Of a DNA stretch of 64,000 bases, positions 8,021-16,221 are shown in pieces (the first letter of the stretch is position 1; each line of letters opens with the position of its first letter). The notes under the pieces were generated by a model. The model worked only from the letters and a program-made list of their open reading frames with translations, was not told the origin of the DNA and ran no database searches. The stretch covers positions 1-64,000 of the forward strand of contig CADEHE010000016.1 of NCBI GenBank assembly GCA_902826775.1. Direction: 5' to 3'. Made by a program: the position numbers and the translations under genes. Source of the stretch: an uncultured Pseudomonadota bacterium (GTDB lineage: Bacteria; Pseudomonadota; Gammaproteobacteria; Burkholderiales; JALYOK01).

Positions 8021-8638
8021 GCTCCGTCCCTGTTGTTGAAGACGCTGTGGAGCGTATTTAACCAAGGCGGGCTTGTCGGTACCCGAGTCTTCGTCGACCG
8101 ATTGGCTTTCAGGTACCTACTGCGATTTGGGCGTCCCCGGCCACCTGGGAGATGGCCGGTCGCGCTGTCGTGCGCGTAGCGCATCGAGCCGCCTGCGGCG
8201 TCTCGTCCCTGTCGGGCTTCCATCGTTCCCTCGCTCCGCTCGGCTGACGCCTTCGGCCCGGCTTCCAGATCCGGGCCTGCGCGCTTCGCTTGCCGTGCGA
8301 CCAGCGCAAGGGGAGGGCCGTTGCCTTGTCCAGCCGTCTCCCCTGACTTCATCACCTTCACCGCGACTGTAGCCCGCGCCCGTGTGCCGTCAAGGCGCGC
8401 AGGGCCGTGTCCTCGCTTCGCTGCGGGCCGCACCAACCCTGCGCTTGCCTCCTTGACGGCACCCGTTCGCGCGCTCCTGACCGTCGCGGGCGATGAACTC
8501 AGGAAAGACGGTGGCAACAGGGCCAACCGGGTTCCTCGTGCCGACCGCACCGAACAGCCGAAAGGCTGGGCTTCCGAATCTAGGAATCCGGTGTGCGGTG
8601 TGAACAGCAAACCCTTTTTCTTTGTCAGGAGAAATGCC
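8021..8638. other. intergenic region between divergent ICE genes, no gene seen
   Basis: 618 bases upstream of two diverging genes. It contains module copy B (8152-8318) and, before the DUF932 gene, an AGGAGAA ribosome-binding site at 8627-8633. Long open frames here reflect GC composition only. Confidence 0.55.
8152..8318 (+). repeat. conserved non-coding module, copy B
   Basis: Second copy of the module described at 6328-6463. Its first block, ATGGCCGGTCGCGCTGTCGTG (8152-8172), differs from copy A by one base. Its last block, GCAAGGGGAGGGC (8306-8318), is identical. Internal spacing is 31 bases longer than in copy A. Confidence 0.6.
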
Positions 8639-9463
8639 ATGCAACTCGCATCCCGCTTCGCTTCCCGTTCCCCGGTGCTGCGTTCGGAACGTCCCTTGTC
8701 CGATGACCAAATCCGGGCCGTGGCCCCGTCCATCTTCGCGGAGGCACCGCACGAAAGCCGCTCCGAGCGGTACAGCTACATCCCCACCGCCACCGTGCTG
8801 CAAGAACTGCGCGGTGAAGGCTTCGAGCCTTTCATGGTGTGCCAGACCCGCGTGCGCCACGACGACCGCCGCGACTACACCAAGCACATGATCCGGCTGC
8901 GCCACGCCAGCCAGATCAACGGCCGCGAGGCCAACGAAATCATCCTGCTGAACTCCCATGACGGCACCAGCAGCTATCAGATGCTGGCGGGGATGTTCCG
9001 CTTCGTTTGCAGCAATGGCCTTGTCTGCGGCGACACCGTGGCCGACGTGCGCGTGCCGCACAAGGGCGATGTAGCCGGGCACGTCATCGAAGGCGCTTAC
9101 GAAGTCCTGCATGGCTTCGACCGTGCGCAGGAATCCCGCGATGCCATGCGCGCCATCACGCTGGACGCCGGGGAATCGGAAGTGTTCGCCCGCGCTGCGC
9201 TGGCGTTGAAGTACGACGAGGACAAGCCCGCGCCCATCACGGAATCGCAAATCCTGATGCCGCGCCGCCATGACGACGACCGCCGCGACCTGTGGAGCGT
9301 GTTCAACCGCACGCAGGAGAACTTGACCAAAGGCGGCCTGTCCGCCCGCGCCGCGAATGGCCGCCGTCAGACCACCCGCCCCGTGCAGGGCATCGACAAC
9401 GGCATCCGCCTCAATCGCGCCTTGTGGCTGCTGGCCGATGGCCTGCGCCAGTTGAAAGCCTGA
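8639..9463 (+). CDS. DUF932 domain-containing protein
   Basis: A 274-residue protein from ATG 8639, preceded by AGGAGAA at 8627-8633. The DUF932 region covers most of the chain, with VCQTRVRHDDRRDYTKHMIR, ILLNSHDGTSSYQMLAGMFR and VCSNGLVCGD as recognisable blocks. DUF932 proteins are frequent in plasmids, phages and ICEs; some annotations call them LGT-associated or recombination-related, but the biochemical role is unknown. It is followed by a hairpin and the parB-like gene in the same direction, probably forming one maintenance operon. Confidence 0.85.
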   Translation: MQLASRFASRSPVLRSERPLSDDQIRAVAPSIFAEAPHESRSERYSYIPTATVLQELRGEGFEPFMVCQTRVRHDDRRDYTKHMIRLRHASQINGREANEIILLNSHDGTSSYQMLAGMFRFVCSNGLVCGDTVADVRVPHKGDVAGHVIEGAYEVLHGFDRAQESRDAMRAITLDAGESEVFARAALALKYDEDKPAPITESQILMPRRHDDDRRDLWSVFNRTQENLTKGGLSARAANGRRQTTRPVQGIDNGIRLNRALWLLADGLRQLKA

Positions 9464-9471
9464 ACCCCCAC

Positions 9472-9501
9472 GCGGCAGGGGCAGGCAGCAGCCCTTGCCG
9501 C
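9472..9501 (+). terminator. GC-rich hairpin after the DUF932 gene
   Basis: GCGGCAGGGGC (9472-9482) pairs with GCCCTTGCCGC (9491-9501) with one mismatch. No T tract follows, so it is more likely an attenuator or RNA-stabilising hairpin than a complete terminator. Confidence 0.4.
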
Positions 9502-9541
9502 TTCTCTCGCTGCTGCATCCCAACCGCTAGGAGAAATCACC

Positions 9542-11593
9542 ATGAACGCCGTACTTAAAACCGAAGCCGTCGCCATCGAAGCCGCCGCACCGCTGGAAGT
9601 GGCCGACCCGGCCAAGAACCTGATCTTGGTTCCCCTCTCGCAATTGCTGCCGCGCCGTTCCAAGCGCAACGTCCGCACGACCCCGCGCCAGTCCATCCCC
9701 GAACTGGCCGCGAGCATTGCCCGCATCGGCCTGCTGCAAAACCTGATCGTCATCCTCGCCGCCGATGGCGAGCAATACGAAGTCGTCGCAGGCGACCGCC
9801 GCCTGACCGCGTTGAAGCTGCTGGCGAAGAAAAAGCGCATCCCCGCCGACTACGAAGTGCCTTGCCTGCTGGTGGCCGATGCTTCCGCCCGCACCGTCAG
9901 CCTCGCGGAGAACGTGCAGCGCGAGAACATGCACCCCGCCGACCAGTTCGCGGCTTTCGCCGCACTGGTCAAGGAAGGCCGACCCATCGAGGACATTGCC
10001 GCCGACTTCGGCGTGTCCCCGCTGGTGGTGCAGCGGCGCTTGAAGCTGGCGAACGTCTCGCCGCGCCTCATGGCCGACTACCGGGCCGGTGGCGTGACGC
10101 TGGAACAGTTGATGGCCCTGACCATCACCGACGACCACACCGCGCAGGAAGCCGCGTTCTATGGTGCGCCGGAATGGCAGCGCAGCCCGTCCGCGCTGCG
10201 CGAGCGCCTGACCGAGCGCGAAATCGACGCCACGCACCCGCTGGTGCGCTTCGCCGGACTGGACACCTACAAGGCAGCGAACGGCGGCATCCGCCGCGAC
10301 CTGTTCGCCGAAGGCGATGCCGGAACCTACCTTACCGACGCCGCGCTGCTGGAAACGCTGGTGCGCGACAAGCTGGCCGCGTTGGCAGAGGACGTGCGCG
10401 CCGAGGGTTGGGCATGGGTGGAAGCCGTGCCGCATTTGGCCTATGCCGAGCGGCAGGCGTTCCAGAACGCCCCGCGCCAGCGCCGCGAACCGAGCGCCCG
10501 CGAGGCTCGCCGCATCGCTTCGCTGCAAAACCGCCTCGACAAGATCGACGCTGAACTGGAAGAAGCCTGCGACGCCGAGGACGAGGACAAGGCCGAGACG
10601 CTGGAACAGCGGCGCGAGCAGATAGCCGGAGAACTGCAAGCCGTGGAGGATGCCTTGCAGGGCTACGCCCCCGAAGTGCGCGACGTGGCCGGTGCGATCG
10701 TCACCATCGACCGCAACGGCGAGGCCGTGATTCATCGCGGCCTGCTGCGCGAGGCCGAGGCCAAGGCGCTGCGCACGCTCGACAAGCTGCGGCGCGGTTT
10801 CGGCAGCGTGGAAGGCGAAGCCGCCAGCGACGAAGGCGAGGACGCCGACGACACGCCCAAGACCGCGAGCCTGTCCGACCGGCTGGCGCAGCGGTTGAGC
10901 GCCCACCGCACGGCGGCGCTGCAAATCGAAGTCGCACGGCATCCGCAAGTCGCGCTGGCCGCGCTGGTGCATGGCATGGTGCAAACCGTCTTGCAGCCCG
11001 ACGCCTACGGCGATGGCCTGCCGCTGGGCGTGCGCCTCACGATGCAAGACCGGCTGGAAGGCATGGCCCCGGACTGGCCGGAATCGTCCGCCGCAGTGGC
11101 GCTACGCGAACTGCAACAGGTAGCCGGTGAAGCCTTGCCGGAGGACAGCGCCGACCTGTTCGCCGCGCTGTTGGCGAAGTCGCAAGACGAACTGGTGCGG
11201 CTGCTGGCGGTATGCGTGGCCGTCACGGTGGACGTGGTGACGCCACGCGCCACGCCACACCAGCCCGGCGAGGAACTGGCGCAGGCCGTGGGCCTCGACA
11301 TGGCCGCATGGTGGCAGCCGAGCGCCGAAGGCTATTTCAAGCACATTCCGAAGGCCGCGATCCTGCAAGCCGTGGGCGAGTACGCGCCCGAGCACGTCAC
11401 CCGACTGGCGAAGTTGAAGAAGGCCGACATTGCCAGCGAAGCCGAGCGGCTGGCGGATGGCACGGGCTGGATGCCCGCCATCTTCAAGGCCGCAGGCCCG
11501 CAGGACGCCGTGCAGGAGGCAGGCCCGGAGCAGGACGCCCCGGAGGATGCCGACGCCGTGGCGGATGAACCCGCCGAGGCACTGGCCGCTTGA
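9542..11593 (+). CDS. ParB/RepB/Spo0J-type partition protein, long form
   Basis: A 683-residue protein, roughly twice the length of chromosomal ParB. The N-terminal ParB nuclease-like domain is clear at about 30-150: VPLSQLLPRR, VVAGDRRLTAL (CTP/nucleotide-binding G-(D/E)-R-R box) and SLAENVQRENMHPADQ. A KorB/HTH-type region follows (DIAADFGVSPLVVQRRLKLA). The middle has a charged coiled-coil (RIASLQNRLDKIDAELEEAC) and the C terminus is acidic and Ala-rich. It probably binds element DNA in maintenance or regulation. The ParA gene lies 5 kb away, next to its own ribbon-helix-helix partner, so this ParB may not be that ParA's partner. The TAGGAGAA ribosome site lies at 9529-9536. Confidence 0.85.
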   Translation: MNAVLKTEAVAIEAAAPLEVADPAKNLILVPLSQLLPRRSKRNVRTTPRQSIPELAASIARIGLLQNLIVILAADGEQYEVVAGDRRLTALKLLAKKKRIPADYEVPCLLVADASARTVSLAENVQRENMHPADQFAAFAALVKEGRPIEDIAADFGVSPLVVQRRLKLANVSPRLMADYRAGGVTLEQLMALTITDDHTAQEAAFYGAPEWQRSPSALRERLTEREIDATHPLVRFAGLDTYKAANGGIRRDLFAEGDAGTYLTDAALLETLVRDKLAALAEDVRAEGWAWVEAVPHLAYAERQAFQNAPRQRREPSAREARRIASLQNRLDKIDAELEEACDAEDEDKAETLEQRREQIAGELQAVEDALQGYAPEVRDVAGAIVTIDRNGEAVIHRGLLREAEAKALRTLDKLRRGFGSVEGEAASDEGEDADDTPKTASLSDRLAQRLSAHRTAALQIEVARHPQVALAALVHGMVQTVLQPDAYGDGLPLGVRLTMQDRLEGMAPDWPESSAAVALRELQQVAGEALPEDSADLFAALLAKSQDELVRLLAVCVAVTVDVVTPRATPHQPGEELAQAVGLDMAAWWQPSAEGYFKHIPKAAILQAVGEYAPEHVTRLAKLKKADIASEAERLADGTGWMPAIFKAAGPQDAVQEAGPEQDAPEDADAVADEPAEALAA

Positions 11594-11607
11594 CCCGCGC
11601 CGAAGGC

Positions 11608-11635
11608 AAGCGCCCCGGCCTCGACCGGGGCGCTT
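11608..11635 (+). terminator. perfect GC-rich hairpin after the parB-like gene
   Basis: AAGCGCCCCGG (11608-11618) pairs exactly with CCGGGGCGCTT (11625-11635) across a six-base loop. There is no T tract. It sits between the stop of the parB-like gene and the AGGAG of the next small gene. Confidence 0.5.
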
Positions 11636-11655
11636 CGCTGGAAGGAGAACCGCCC

Positions 11656-11865
11656 ATGACCCGCACCACGACCGGCCGCCCGCGTATGGCGGCGACCTAT
11701 GCCCCCGGCACGGTACGCGCCCGCCGATGGCACGGCGAAGGTGACGTGCGCGGCTACCGCCCGCCCTCGGGCTGGACGGCCCGCGCCGACCTCACCGACA
11801 TTCATCCCATCACGGGCCGCGCCTTGCCGCGTGCCGTGTGGTGGCTCATCGAAACGAAGGAATAG
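11656..11865 (+). CDS. small conserved ICE protein of unknown function
   Basis: A 69-residue basic protein beginning MTRTTTGRPRMAATYAPGTV. It starts at ATG 11656 after a strong AGGAG at 11643-11647. It contains ARRWHGEGDVRGYRP and ends ITGRALPRAVWWLIETKE. The good ribosome site, the position between parB-like and DUF736 genes, and the flanking hairpins support it as a real gene. No function is recognised. Confidence 0.55.
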   Translation: MTRTTTGRPRMAATYAPGTVRARRWHGEGDVRGYRPPSGWTARADLTDIHPITGRALPRAVWWLIETKE

Positions 11866-12619
11866 CAGCGGCAGCCCCGGCACATTGGGCCGGGGCTACT
11901 CCAAAATCCGGGCGCGGCGGTGGCCGCGCCCGGCTCCAACGTCCAAAGCAAAATCGCCCCGTCGCCGCCTTCGGCCAGGCGGCGACGGGGCGAGCGCGCA
12001 ACGGCCTTGCGCGCGACACAGCAATCGGTGCCCGCTGGCGCGGGCGAGGTTTCGATGGCGCCCCGCCGCGATGGGCAGGGCTTGTGGGGCTACGCCCCGG
12101 CTTGCTGCGGCAGGTTGTGTGAAAGCGTGCCGTCCTCGACGCTGGCGATTCGTTGCCTGTCCATCACGAAGGACAGTTCACCGACAGCCGCCCGGCCTCG
12201 CTATGGAGCTTCCATGCCACACCTCAAGCACGTTGCCGCAATCTGCGGCAGGGGCGTCCTTGCCTTGTCGTCGGGGCATTGACTCTGGCCCGTGTCAGGG
12301 CGCGCGCCGGTGCAGCCTTCGTGCGGGGATGCCGAGCCGGCCCTGTCTCCTTTCGGGGGTGGTTCGACCCAAGGCGTCCTTGTCTCGTTGTGAATCCTGG
12401 CGGTGGCGCGGCTGCGCCTCCGGGCTTCATGGCTGCAACCGTGCGGCGAAAACAATTTCCCCTGCGCTGCGCGCATTCCTCGCGGGACAAATTCTTTTCG
12501 CCTTCCGGTTCTCCACTGCGTTGCGACCGCAAGCGGTGCAGCCAGCCCGTCCCCCGCCGGTCGGATCACAACAAGGACGCGATGGGCGCGAACCTTGTTC
12601 AACCGAAAGGAGAAACATC
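11866..12619. other. 754-base non-coding region with strong inverted repeats
   Basis: No convincing gene. It contains perfect hairpins at 11873-11897 (AGCCCCGGC / GCCGGGGCT, 7-base loop), at 11955-11992 (15-base stem, CGCCCCGTCGCCGCC against its complement, 8-base loop), and a short one at 12234-12250 (TGCCGCA-ATC-TGCGGCA). The 15-base perfect stem is unusually strong and sits in untranslated sequence. An AAAGGAGAA ribosome site for the DUF736 gene closes the region. Candidate roles are a regulatory RNA leader or a DNA-level signal. Confidence 0.55.
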
Positions 12620-12934
12620 ATGGCCAACATCGGCACCTTCACCGCAGACAAAGACGGCTTCACCGGCACGCTTCGCACCCTGACGCTCAACGTCAAGGTC
12701 AAGCTGGTTCCCAACGACAAGGGCGACACCGAGAACGCCCCCGACTTCCGCCTTCAGGCGGCCGGCCACGACATCGGCGCGGCGTGGAAGAAGACCAGCG
12801 AAGCCGGGCGGCCCTACGTGTCCGTATCCCTCGACGATCCCTCGTTCCCGGCGACGGTCTATGCCCGCCTGATCGAGAACGAGAACGGCACGCACGACCT
12901 GATCTGGTCGCGCAGCAAGCCCCAGGCGGCGTGA
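12620..12934 (+). CDS. DUF736 family protein
   Basis: A 104-residue protein opening MANIGTFTADKDGFTGTLRT, the typical start of DUF736 (IGSFT..dgGFtGtI.TLTL). Further matches are ENAPDFRL and GAAWKKTSEAGRPYVSVSLD. DUF736 proteins are small beta-rich proteins found almost only on conjugative plasmids and ICEs; their role is unknown, although proximity to DUF2958 and replication genes is constant. The ribosome site is AAAGGAGAA (12607-12615). Confidence 0.92.
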   Translation: MANIGTFTADKDGFTGTLRTLTLNVKVKLVPNDKGDTENAPDFRLQAAGHDIGAAWKKTSEAGRPYVSVSLDDPSFPATVYARLIENENGTHDLIWSRSKPQAA

Positions 12935-12940
12935 CCACCG

Positions 12941-12970
12941 CAGCGCCCCGCCCATCGCGGCGGGGCGCTG
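12941..12970 (+). terminator. perfect hairpin after the DUF736 gene
   Basis: CAGCGCCCCGCC (12941-12952) pairs exactly with GGCGGGGCGCTG (12959-12970) across a six-base loop. No T tract is present. It lies between DUF736 and the convergent XRE gene, whose stop is at 12998. Confidence 0.55.
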
Positions 12971-12997
12971 TGCTGCTGGTCGCAGCACATCACCACT

Positions 12998-13306
12998 TCA
13001 CGCGCGCGGCTTCGCCGCGTCGCGCTCCTTCAACACCGACTCCAGCTCCCGGCGTACCTGCGCCAGCAGTTCGTCGGCCTTGCGCGGGCTGTCGCCCGCA
13101 AAGGCCAGCGTCAGCAGCGTGAGCGGGTGGATCTCCATCACCTCGCACAGCTCGGTCAACTTGTGCAGGGTCGGACTTTTCAGGTCGCGCTCCAGGGTAC
13201 TCATGTAGGTACGGCTGGACACGTCAGAGAAGGCTTCCTGGCTCAAGCCACGCGCCTTTCTGACTGTCTTCAACGCCTTCGCCAATGAGTTCCCAGCCGC
13301 CACCAA
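12998..13306 (-). CDS. XRE-family transcriptional regulator
   Basis: A 102-residue Cro/C1-type helix-turn-helix protein. The HTH covers about residues 8-62, with AKALKTVRKARGLSQEAFSD, SSRTYMSTLERDLKSPTLHK and LTELCEVMEIHPLTLL. The C-terminal 30 residues form a charged helix (ADELLAQVRRELESVLKERD) that may dimerise. It is divergent from the DUF2958 gene, with a symmetrical operator 40 bp upstream of its start. The likely role is a repressor of its own gene and of part of the element's maintenance genes. Confidence 0.85.
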   Translation of the reverse strand: MVAAGNSLAKALKTVRKARGLSQEAFSDVSSRTYMSTLERDLKSPTLHKLTELCEVMEIHPLTLLTLAFAGDSPRKADELLAQVRRELESVLKERDAAKPRA

Positions 13307-13345
13307 TGGTTCCTCTCAAAAACCAAGATGACAGCCCATTGCGCC

Positions 13346-13366
13346 CTATAGAACTACAATCTATAG
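13346..13366. promoter_or_regulatory. operator-like inverted repeat upstream of the XRE gene
   Basis: A perfect 7-7-7 inverted repeat: CTATAGA (13346-13352), spacer ACTACAA, TCTATAG (13360-13366). It is AT-rich inside GC-rich surroundings and lies 40 bases upstream of the XRE start, in the divergent region shared with DUF2958. Binding by the XRE protein is inferred from symmetry and position. Confidence 0.6.
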
Positions 13367-13542
13367 TGTTCATTTGGTGTTCTCCGTTTTTGTGCTTCTA
13401 CGGAAATCCGTATCGGCGGATTCCAGCAAAGCCATAGAACCGCATCCGTGCTTGCGCACGAAGTCGTGCATCCGGCTTGGCGGTTCTGCGCTTCTGCGTG
13501 AAACCGCGTTCGTGCATCATTGGATGTGTGGGATTGCCGACC

Positions 13543-13893
13543 ATGCCCCAGCCACTCGCCACCGCCCCGGAGCGCGCGCAACTGCTCGCCAACGGCGAGG
13601 CCCGTGCCGCTGGCCGGGCCATCGACCCGGTGCCTGTGGTGCGGCTGTTCACGCCGGACGCGCACGTGACCTGGCTGCTGGCCGCGCTCGATCCAACCGA
13701 TGGCGACACCGCCTGGGGCCTCATCGACCTGGGTATCGGTATGCCAGCGCAAGGCACCGTCAAGTTGTCCGAGCTGGCTGGCATCGTCGGGCCGCGCAAG
13801 CAGCCCGTGATGCGCGACCTTTACTTCCGCCCTACGCGCACGCTGTCGGAATACACCCGGCTGGCCGAGCGCGACGGGGCCATCCCGGACTGA
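13543..13893 (+). CDS. DUF2958 family protein
   Basis: A 116-residue protein from ATG 13543. The family pattern is clear: VVRLFTPDAHVTWLLAALDP, then TAWGLIDLGIGMPAQGTVKL, then MRDLYFRPTRTLSEYTRLAE. DUF2958 occurs on conjugative plasmids and ICEs near replication and DUF736 genes; the function is unknown. It is divergent from the XRE regulator and probably controlled by it. The frame stays open about 66 bases upstream, but the family start is near the ATG used. Confidence 0.85.
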   Translation: MPQPLATAPERAQLLANGEARAAGRAIDPVPVVRLFTPDAHVTWLLAALDPTDGDTAWGLIDLGIGMPAQGTVKLSELAGIVGPRKQPVMRDLYFRPTRTLSEYTRLAERDGAIPD

Positions 13894-14201
13894 ATACGGC
13901 GCACTGTGACTTTTTCAGTCTGGCGCCATACCGGGTAGGTCTCAATCGGCATTCTTGCGGCGTAGCCCCACCAGTCTGATCCAAATAGGCATGATGCTTG
14001 ACGCGGACTGCGGCAGGCTGGCCTGTGCAGCACTCCAACTCGGGGCGCTGCCGCCGCAGCATTGAGACGAATACCGCAACGCATCGGAGCCAATCGGTCT
14101 TGACAACCCGATTCACCTTTTTTTCCCATGACGTTTTAACGATTGCGATGTAGCGCGTAGTCCTTCCGTGGCGGCGAGTCCTGTTCGCGGGAGGTGGCGT
14201 C
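13894..14201. other. 308-base gap, nothing recognised
   Basis: Lower GC than the flanks, with scattered T runs (CTTTTTCAG at 13910, CCTTTTTTTCCC at 14116). No convincing open frame, RNA gene or paired repeat. It precedes the DUF2285 gene and may hold its promoter. Confidence 0.4.
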
Positions 14202-14972
14202 ATGGTCGATCACAGCGCCGAGCCTTGGTATTCGACTGCCGCGTATCTGTACGTGCTGCATCTGGACGGCCTTGCGCTCGCCTGGGAGTACCTGCGCCGG
14301 CATCCCGACTATCGGCTCGACTGGCTGCGCCACCATCGCCGTTCGCAAGCGGCACAGCAGGCGGCGCATCGCTGGGGTTTGCGCCTGCTGGAAGACCCGG
14401 CCTTGGATGCGCGCGACGCGCATCCGGCCTGGCTGCCCGGCCATGCCGCTGTGGTGCAGCTCTACCCCGATGCCGATCCGCCGCTGGATGCGGCGATGTT
14501 CGCGTTCTGGCTCATCCCCGGCCACAAGCAACTGCTGCATGACGGCAAAGGGCTGGCGCTGATCGCGCGCAGCCCAGGTCATTGCCTGCGTTTCGCGCTC
14601 GCGCCCGGCCTGGAAGATGGCATGGCCGTGGCCTATGCCCATCGCGGCGGCGCTGCCGCGCCTGCACGCGGTCAGGTGCCCGGTGCCGCTCTAGCCGATG
14701 CCAAACCCAGGCCAGCACCTGCCGCACTGCTGGAACTGCACACCTTGCAGGCGCTCGACGCGACCCTGGCGGGCGCGTCCTTGCGTGAAGTCGCGGAAGG
14801 ACTGTTCGGCGTAGATGCCGCAGCCGATTGGTACAGCGACGGCGGGCTGCGCTCCAAAGTGCGCCGCCTGGTACGACGTGGCGATGAGTTGATGCGCGGC
14901 GGCTATCGCCGACTAGCACAACTTCCGCCGCTTGAGAAGGGTCGTTTTGACGACGACGCAAAACGACCCTGA
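14202..14972 (+). CDS. DUF2285 domain protein, probable DNA-binding regulator
   Basis: A 256-residue protein. The N-terminal part (DUF6499-like) has YLYVLHLDGLALAWEYLRRH and YRLDWLRHHR. The C-terminal DUF2285 region (about 175-245) contains LLELHTLQALDATLAGASLR, EVAEGLFG and LRSKVRRLVRRGDELMRGGY, the helical segment considered a transcription-factor-like DNA-binding unit. It is a constant companion of the AlpA-like and RepA genes in Tn4371-type elements. Start ATG 14202; GTG or ATG starts upstream are not supported. A perfect inverted repeat overlaps its stop codon. Confidence 0.85.
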   Translation: MVDHSAEPWYSTAAYLYVLHLDGLALAWEYLRRHPDYRLDWLRHHRRSQAAQQAAHRWGLRLLEDPALDARDAHPAWLPGHAAVVQLYPDADPPLDAAMFAFWLIPGHKQLLHDGKGLALIARSPGHCLRFALAPGLEDGMAVAYAHRGGAAAPARGQVPGAALADAKPRPAPAALLELHTLQALDATLAGASLREVAEGLFGVDAAADWYSDGGLRSKVRRLVRRGDELMRGGYRRLAQLPPLEKGRFDDDAKRP

Positions 14973-14984
14973 GCACAAGGGTCG
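14938..14984 (+). repeat. inverted repeat plus half-site at the end of the DUF2285 gene
   Basis: AGGGTCGTTTTG (14938-14949) pairs perfectly with CAAAACGACCCT (14959-14970) across nine bases, and another AAGGGTCG half-site follows at 14977-14984. The stem overlaps the DUF2285 stop codon and lies just upstream of the AlpA-like gene. It could be a terminator-like hairpin without a T tract, or an operator for DUF2285 or AlpA. Confidence 0.55.
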
Positions 14985-15055
14985 CGCTTTCTGAGACTGC
15001 CTCCATCCGGTCGCGCTGTGTGGCCGGGCGTTTTCAACCGATGGAGGTTCACACC

Positions 15056-15337
15056 ATGCGTCCCGCTCCTTTGCGGCCTGCCGCCGCTGTCTCGACCGCT
15101 GCCGTGCAGCCCCAACGCTATCTCACCAACGACGAAGCCGCCGAGTACCTGCGCCTGTCGCCGCGCACGCTGGAAAAGCAGCGCGTGATCGGCGGCGGCC
15201 CGCGCTTTCGCAAGTTCGGTCGCCGCGTCATGTACGCCGTGGCCGACCTCGATGCCTGGGCCGCCGACCGCAGTTTCGAGACGACCTCCGATCCCGAATA
15301 CGCCGAGCACCACTCGGCCGACAGCCGTGCGCGCTGA
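15056..15337 (+). CDS. AlpA/excisionase-like helix-turn-helix protein
   Basis: A 93-residue protein with an HTH_17 (MerR/excisionase-like) domain: YLTNDEAAEYLRLSPRTLEK followed by GGPRFRKFGRRVMYAVADLD. ATG 15056 follows GGAGG at 15043-15047. Proteins of this type act as excisionases or as activators of integrase genes on mobile elements, so it is the best candidate for the recombination directionality factor. A GTG at 15020 would add 12 residues but lacks a ribosome site. Confidence 0.85.
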   Translation: MRPAPLRPAAAVSTAAVQPQRYLTNDEAAEYLRLSPRTLEKQRVIGGGPRFRKFGRRVMYAVADLDAWAADRSFETTSDPEYAEHHSADSRAR

Positions 15338-15363
15338 TCGGCGGCGCGCGGCAGGCCATCGCC

Positions 15364-16221
15364 ATGTCCAGCACCGCGCTGCCGTCCCGGCAGCGGCCGT
15401 TGCAAGAGCGCGAACAGCTCGACCTGTTCCGCGCCTTGCCCGGCGACATGGCGCCGCGCGACAGCCAGGATTTGATGGCCTATCCGTTCTTCTCGCTCGG
15501 CAAATCGAAGCGGGTCAAGCCCATCGACTTCCGCGCGGGCAACGTGACGATCCGCGTGGAAGGTACGCAGGAGCACGGCATCGCCACGATTTGGGATGCG
15601 GACGTGCTGATATGGGCGGCCTCGCAGATCGTGGAAGCGAAGGACGCCGGCCTGCGGCCGTCGCGGCTGATGCACGCCACGCCCTACGAGATCCTGCGCT
15701 TCATCGGGCGCGGCAAGTCGCTGCGCGACTACCAGCGCCTCAAGGCCGCGCTCGACCGGCTGCAATCGACCACGGTGGCCACGTCCATCCGCGAAACGAC
15801 CGGGCGGCGCCTGCACCGCTTCTCGTGGATCAACGAATGGAAGGAACTGGCCGATGCCAGCGGCACGCCGCTGGGCATCGAGCTGATCCTGCCGGACTGG
15901 TTCTATGCGGGCGTGCTCGACGCCGCCCTGGTGCTGACCATCGACCCGGCGTACTTCCGGCTCACTGGCGGCATCGAGCGGTGGCTGTACCGCCTGGTGC
16001 GCAAGCACGGCGGCAAGCAGGCATACGGCTGGCAGTTCGACTTTCGCTACCTGCACCAGAAATCGGGCAGCACCGCCAAGCCCTACGACTTCGCCTGCGA
16101 CCTGCGCGCGCTGGTCGCACGGCAGTCGCTGCCCGGCTACGTCCTGGGCATCGAGCGGATGCCGGACAACGGCATGGAACTGCTGACGTTCCGGCCCGTG
16201 CCGCATACGGCACGGGGATAA
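15364..16221 (+). CDS. repA: RepA-type replication initiator
   Basis: A 285-residue replication initiator protein A (RPA family). Recognisable segments are LDLFRALPGDMAPRDSQDLM, AYPFFSLGKSKRVKPIDFR, ATIWDADVLIWAASQIVEAK, LKAALDRLQSTTVATSIRET and DPAYFRLTGGIERWLYRLVR. RPA proteins initiate plasmid replication; here they would support replication of the excised circle. Twenty-five bases after its stop begins a set of three direct repeats (16246-16309), a possible origin or partition site. It starts 26 bases after the AlpA-like gene, so the two are probably co-transcribed. Confidence 0.9.
   Translation: MSSTALPSRQRPLQEREQLDLFRALPGDMAPRDSQDLMAYPFFSLGKSKRVKPIDFRAGNVTIRVEGTQEHGIATIWDADVLIWAASQIVEAKDAGLRPSRLMHATPYEILRFIGRGKSLRDYQRLKAALDRLQSTTVATSIRETTGRRLHRFSWINEWKELADASGTPLGIELILPDWFYAGVLDAALVLTIDPAYFRLTGGIERWLYRLVRKHGGKQAYGWQFDFRYLHQKSGSTAKPYDFACDLRALVARQSLPGYVLGIERMPDNGMELLTFRPVPHTARG

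Noticed and set aside
8017..8733. 238-codon minus frame over the region upstream of the DUF932 gene
   Set aside because: No domain, overlaps the duplicated non-coding module and the DUF932 start.
9527..11047. 506-codon minus-strand frame within the parB-like gene
   Set aside because: Product rich in His/Gly/Gln with no domain; the plus strand has clear ParB motifs and a ribosome site.
11699..12934. Long plus-strand frame running into DUF736
   Set aside because: Low-complexity Arg/Pro/Ala translation of GC-rich DNA; DUF736 has its own ATG and ribosome site at 12620.
14108..14130. T-rich stretch taken as a possible attachment site (TTTTTTTCCCAT)
   Set aside because: It does not match the Tn4371-type core and lies inside the conserved backbone.
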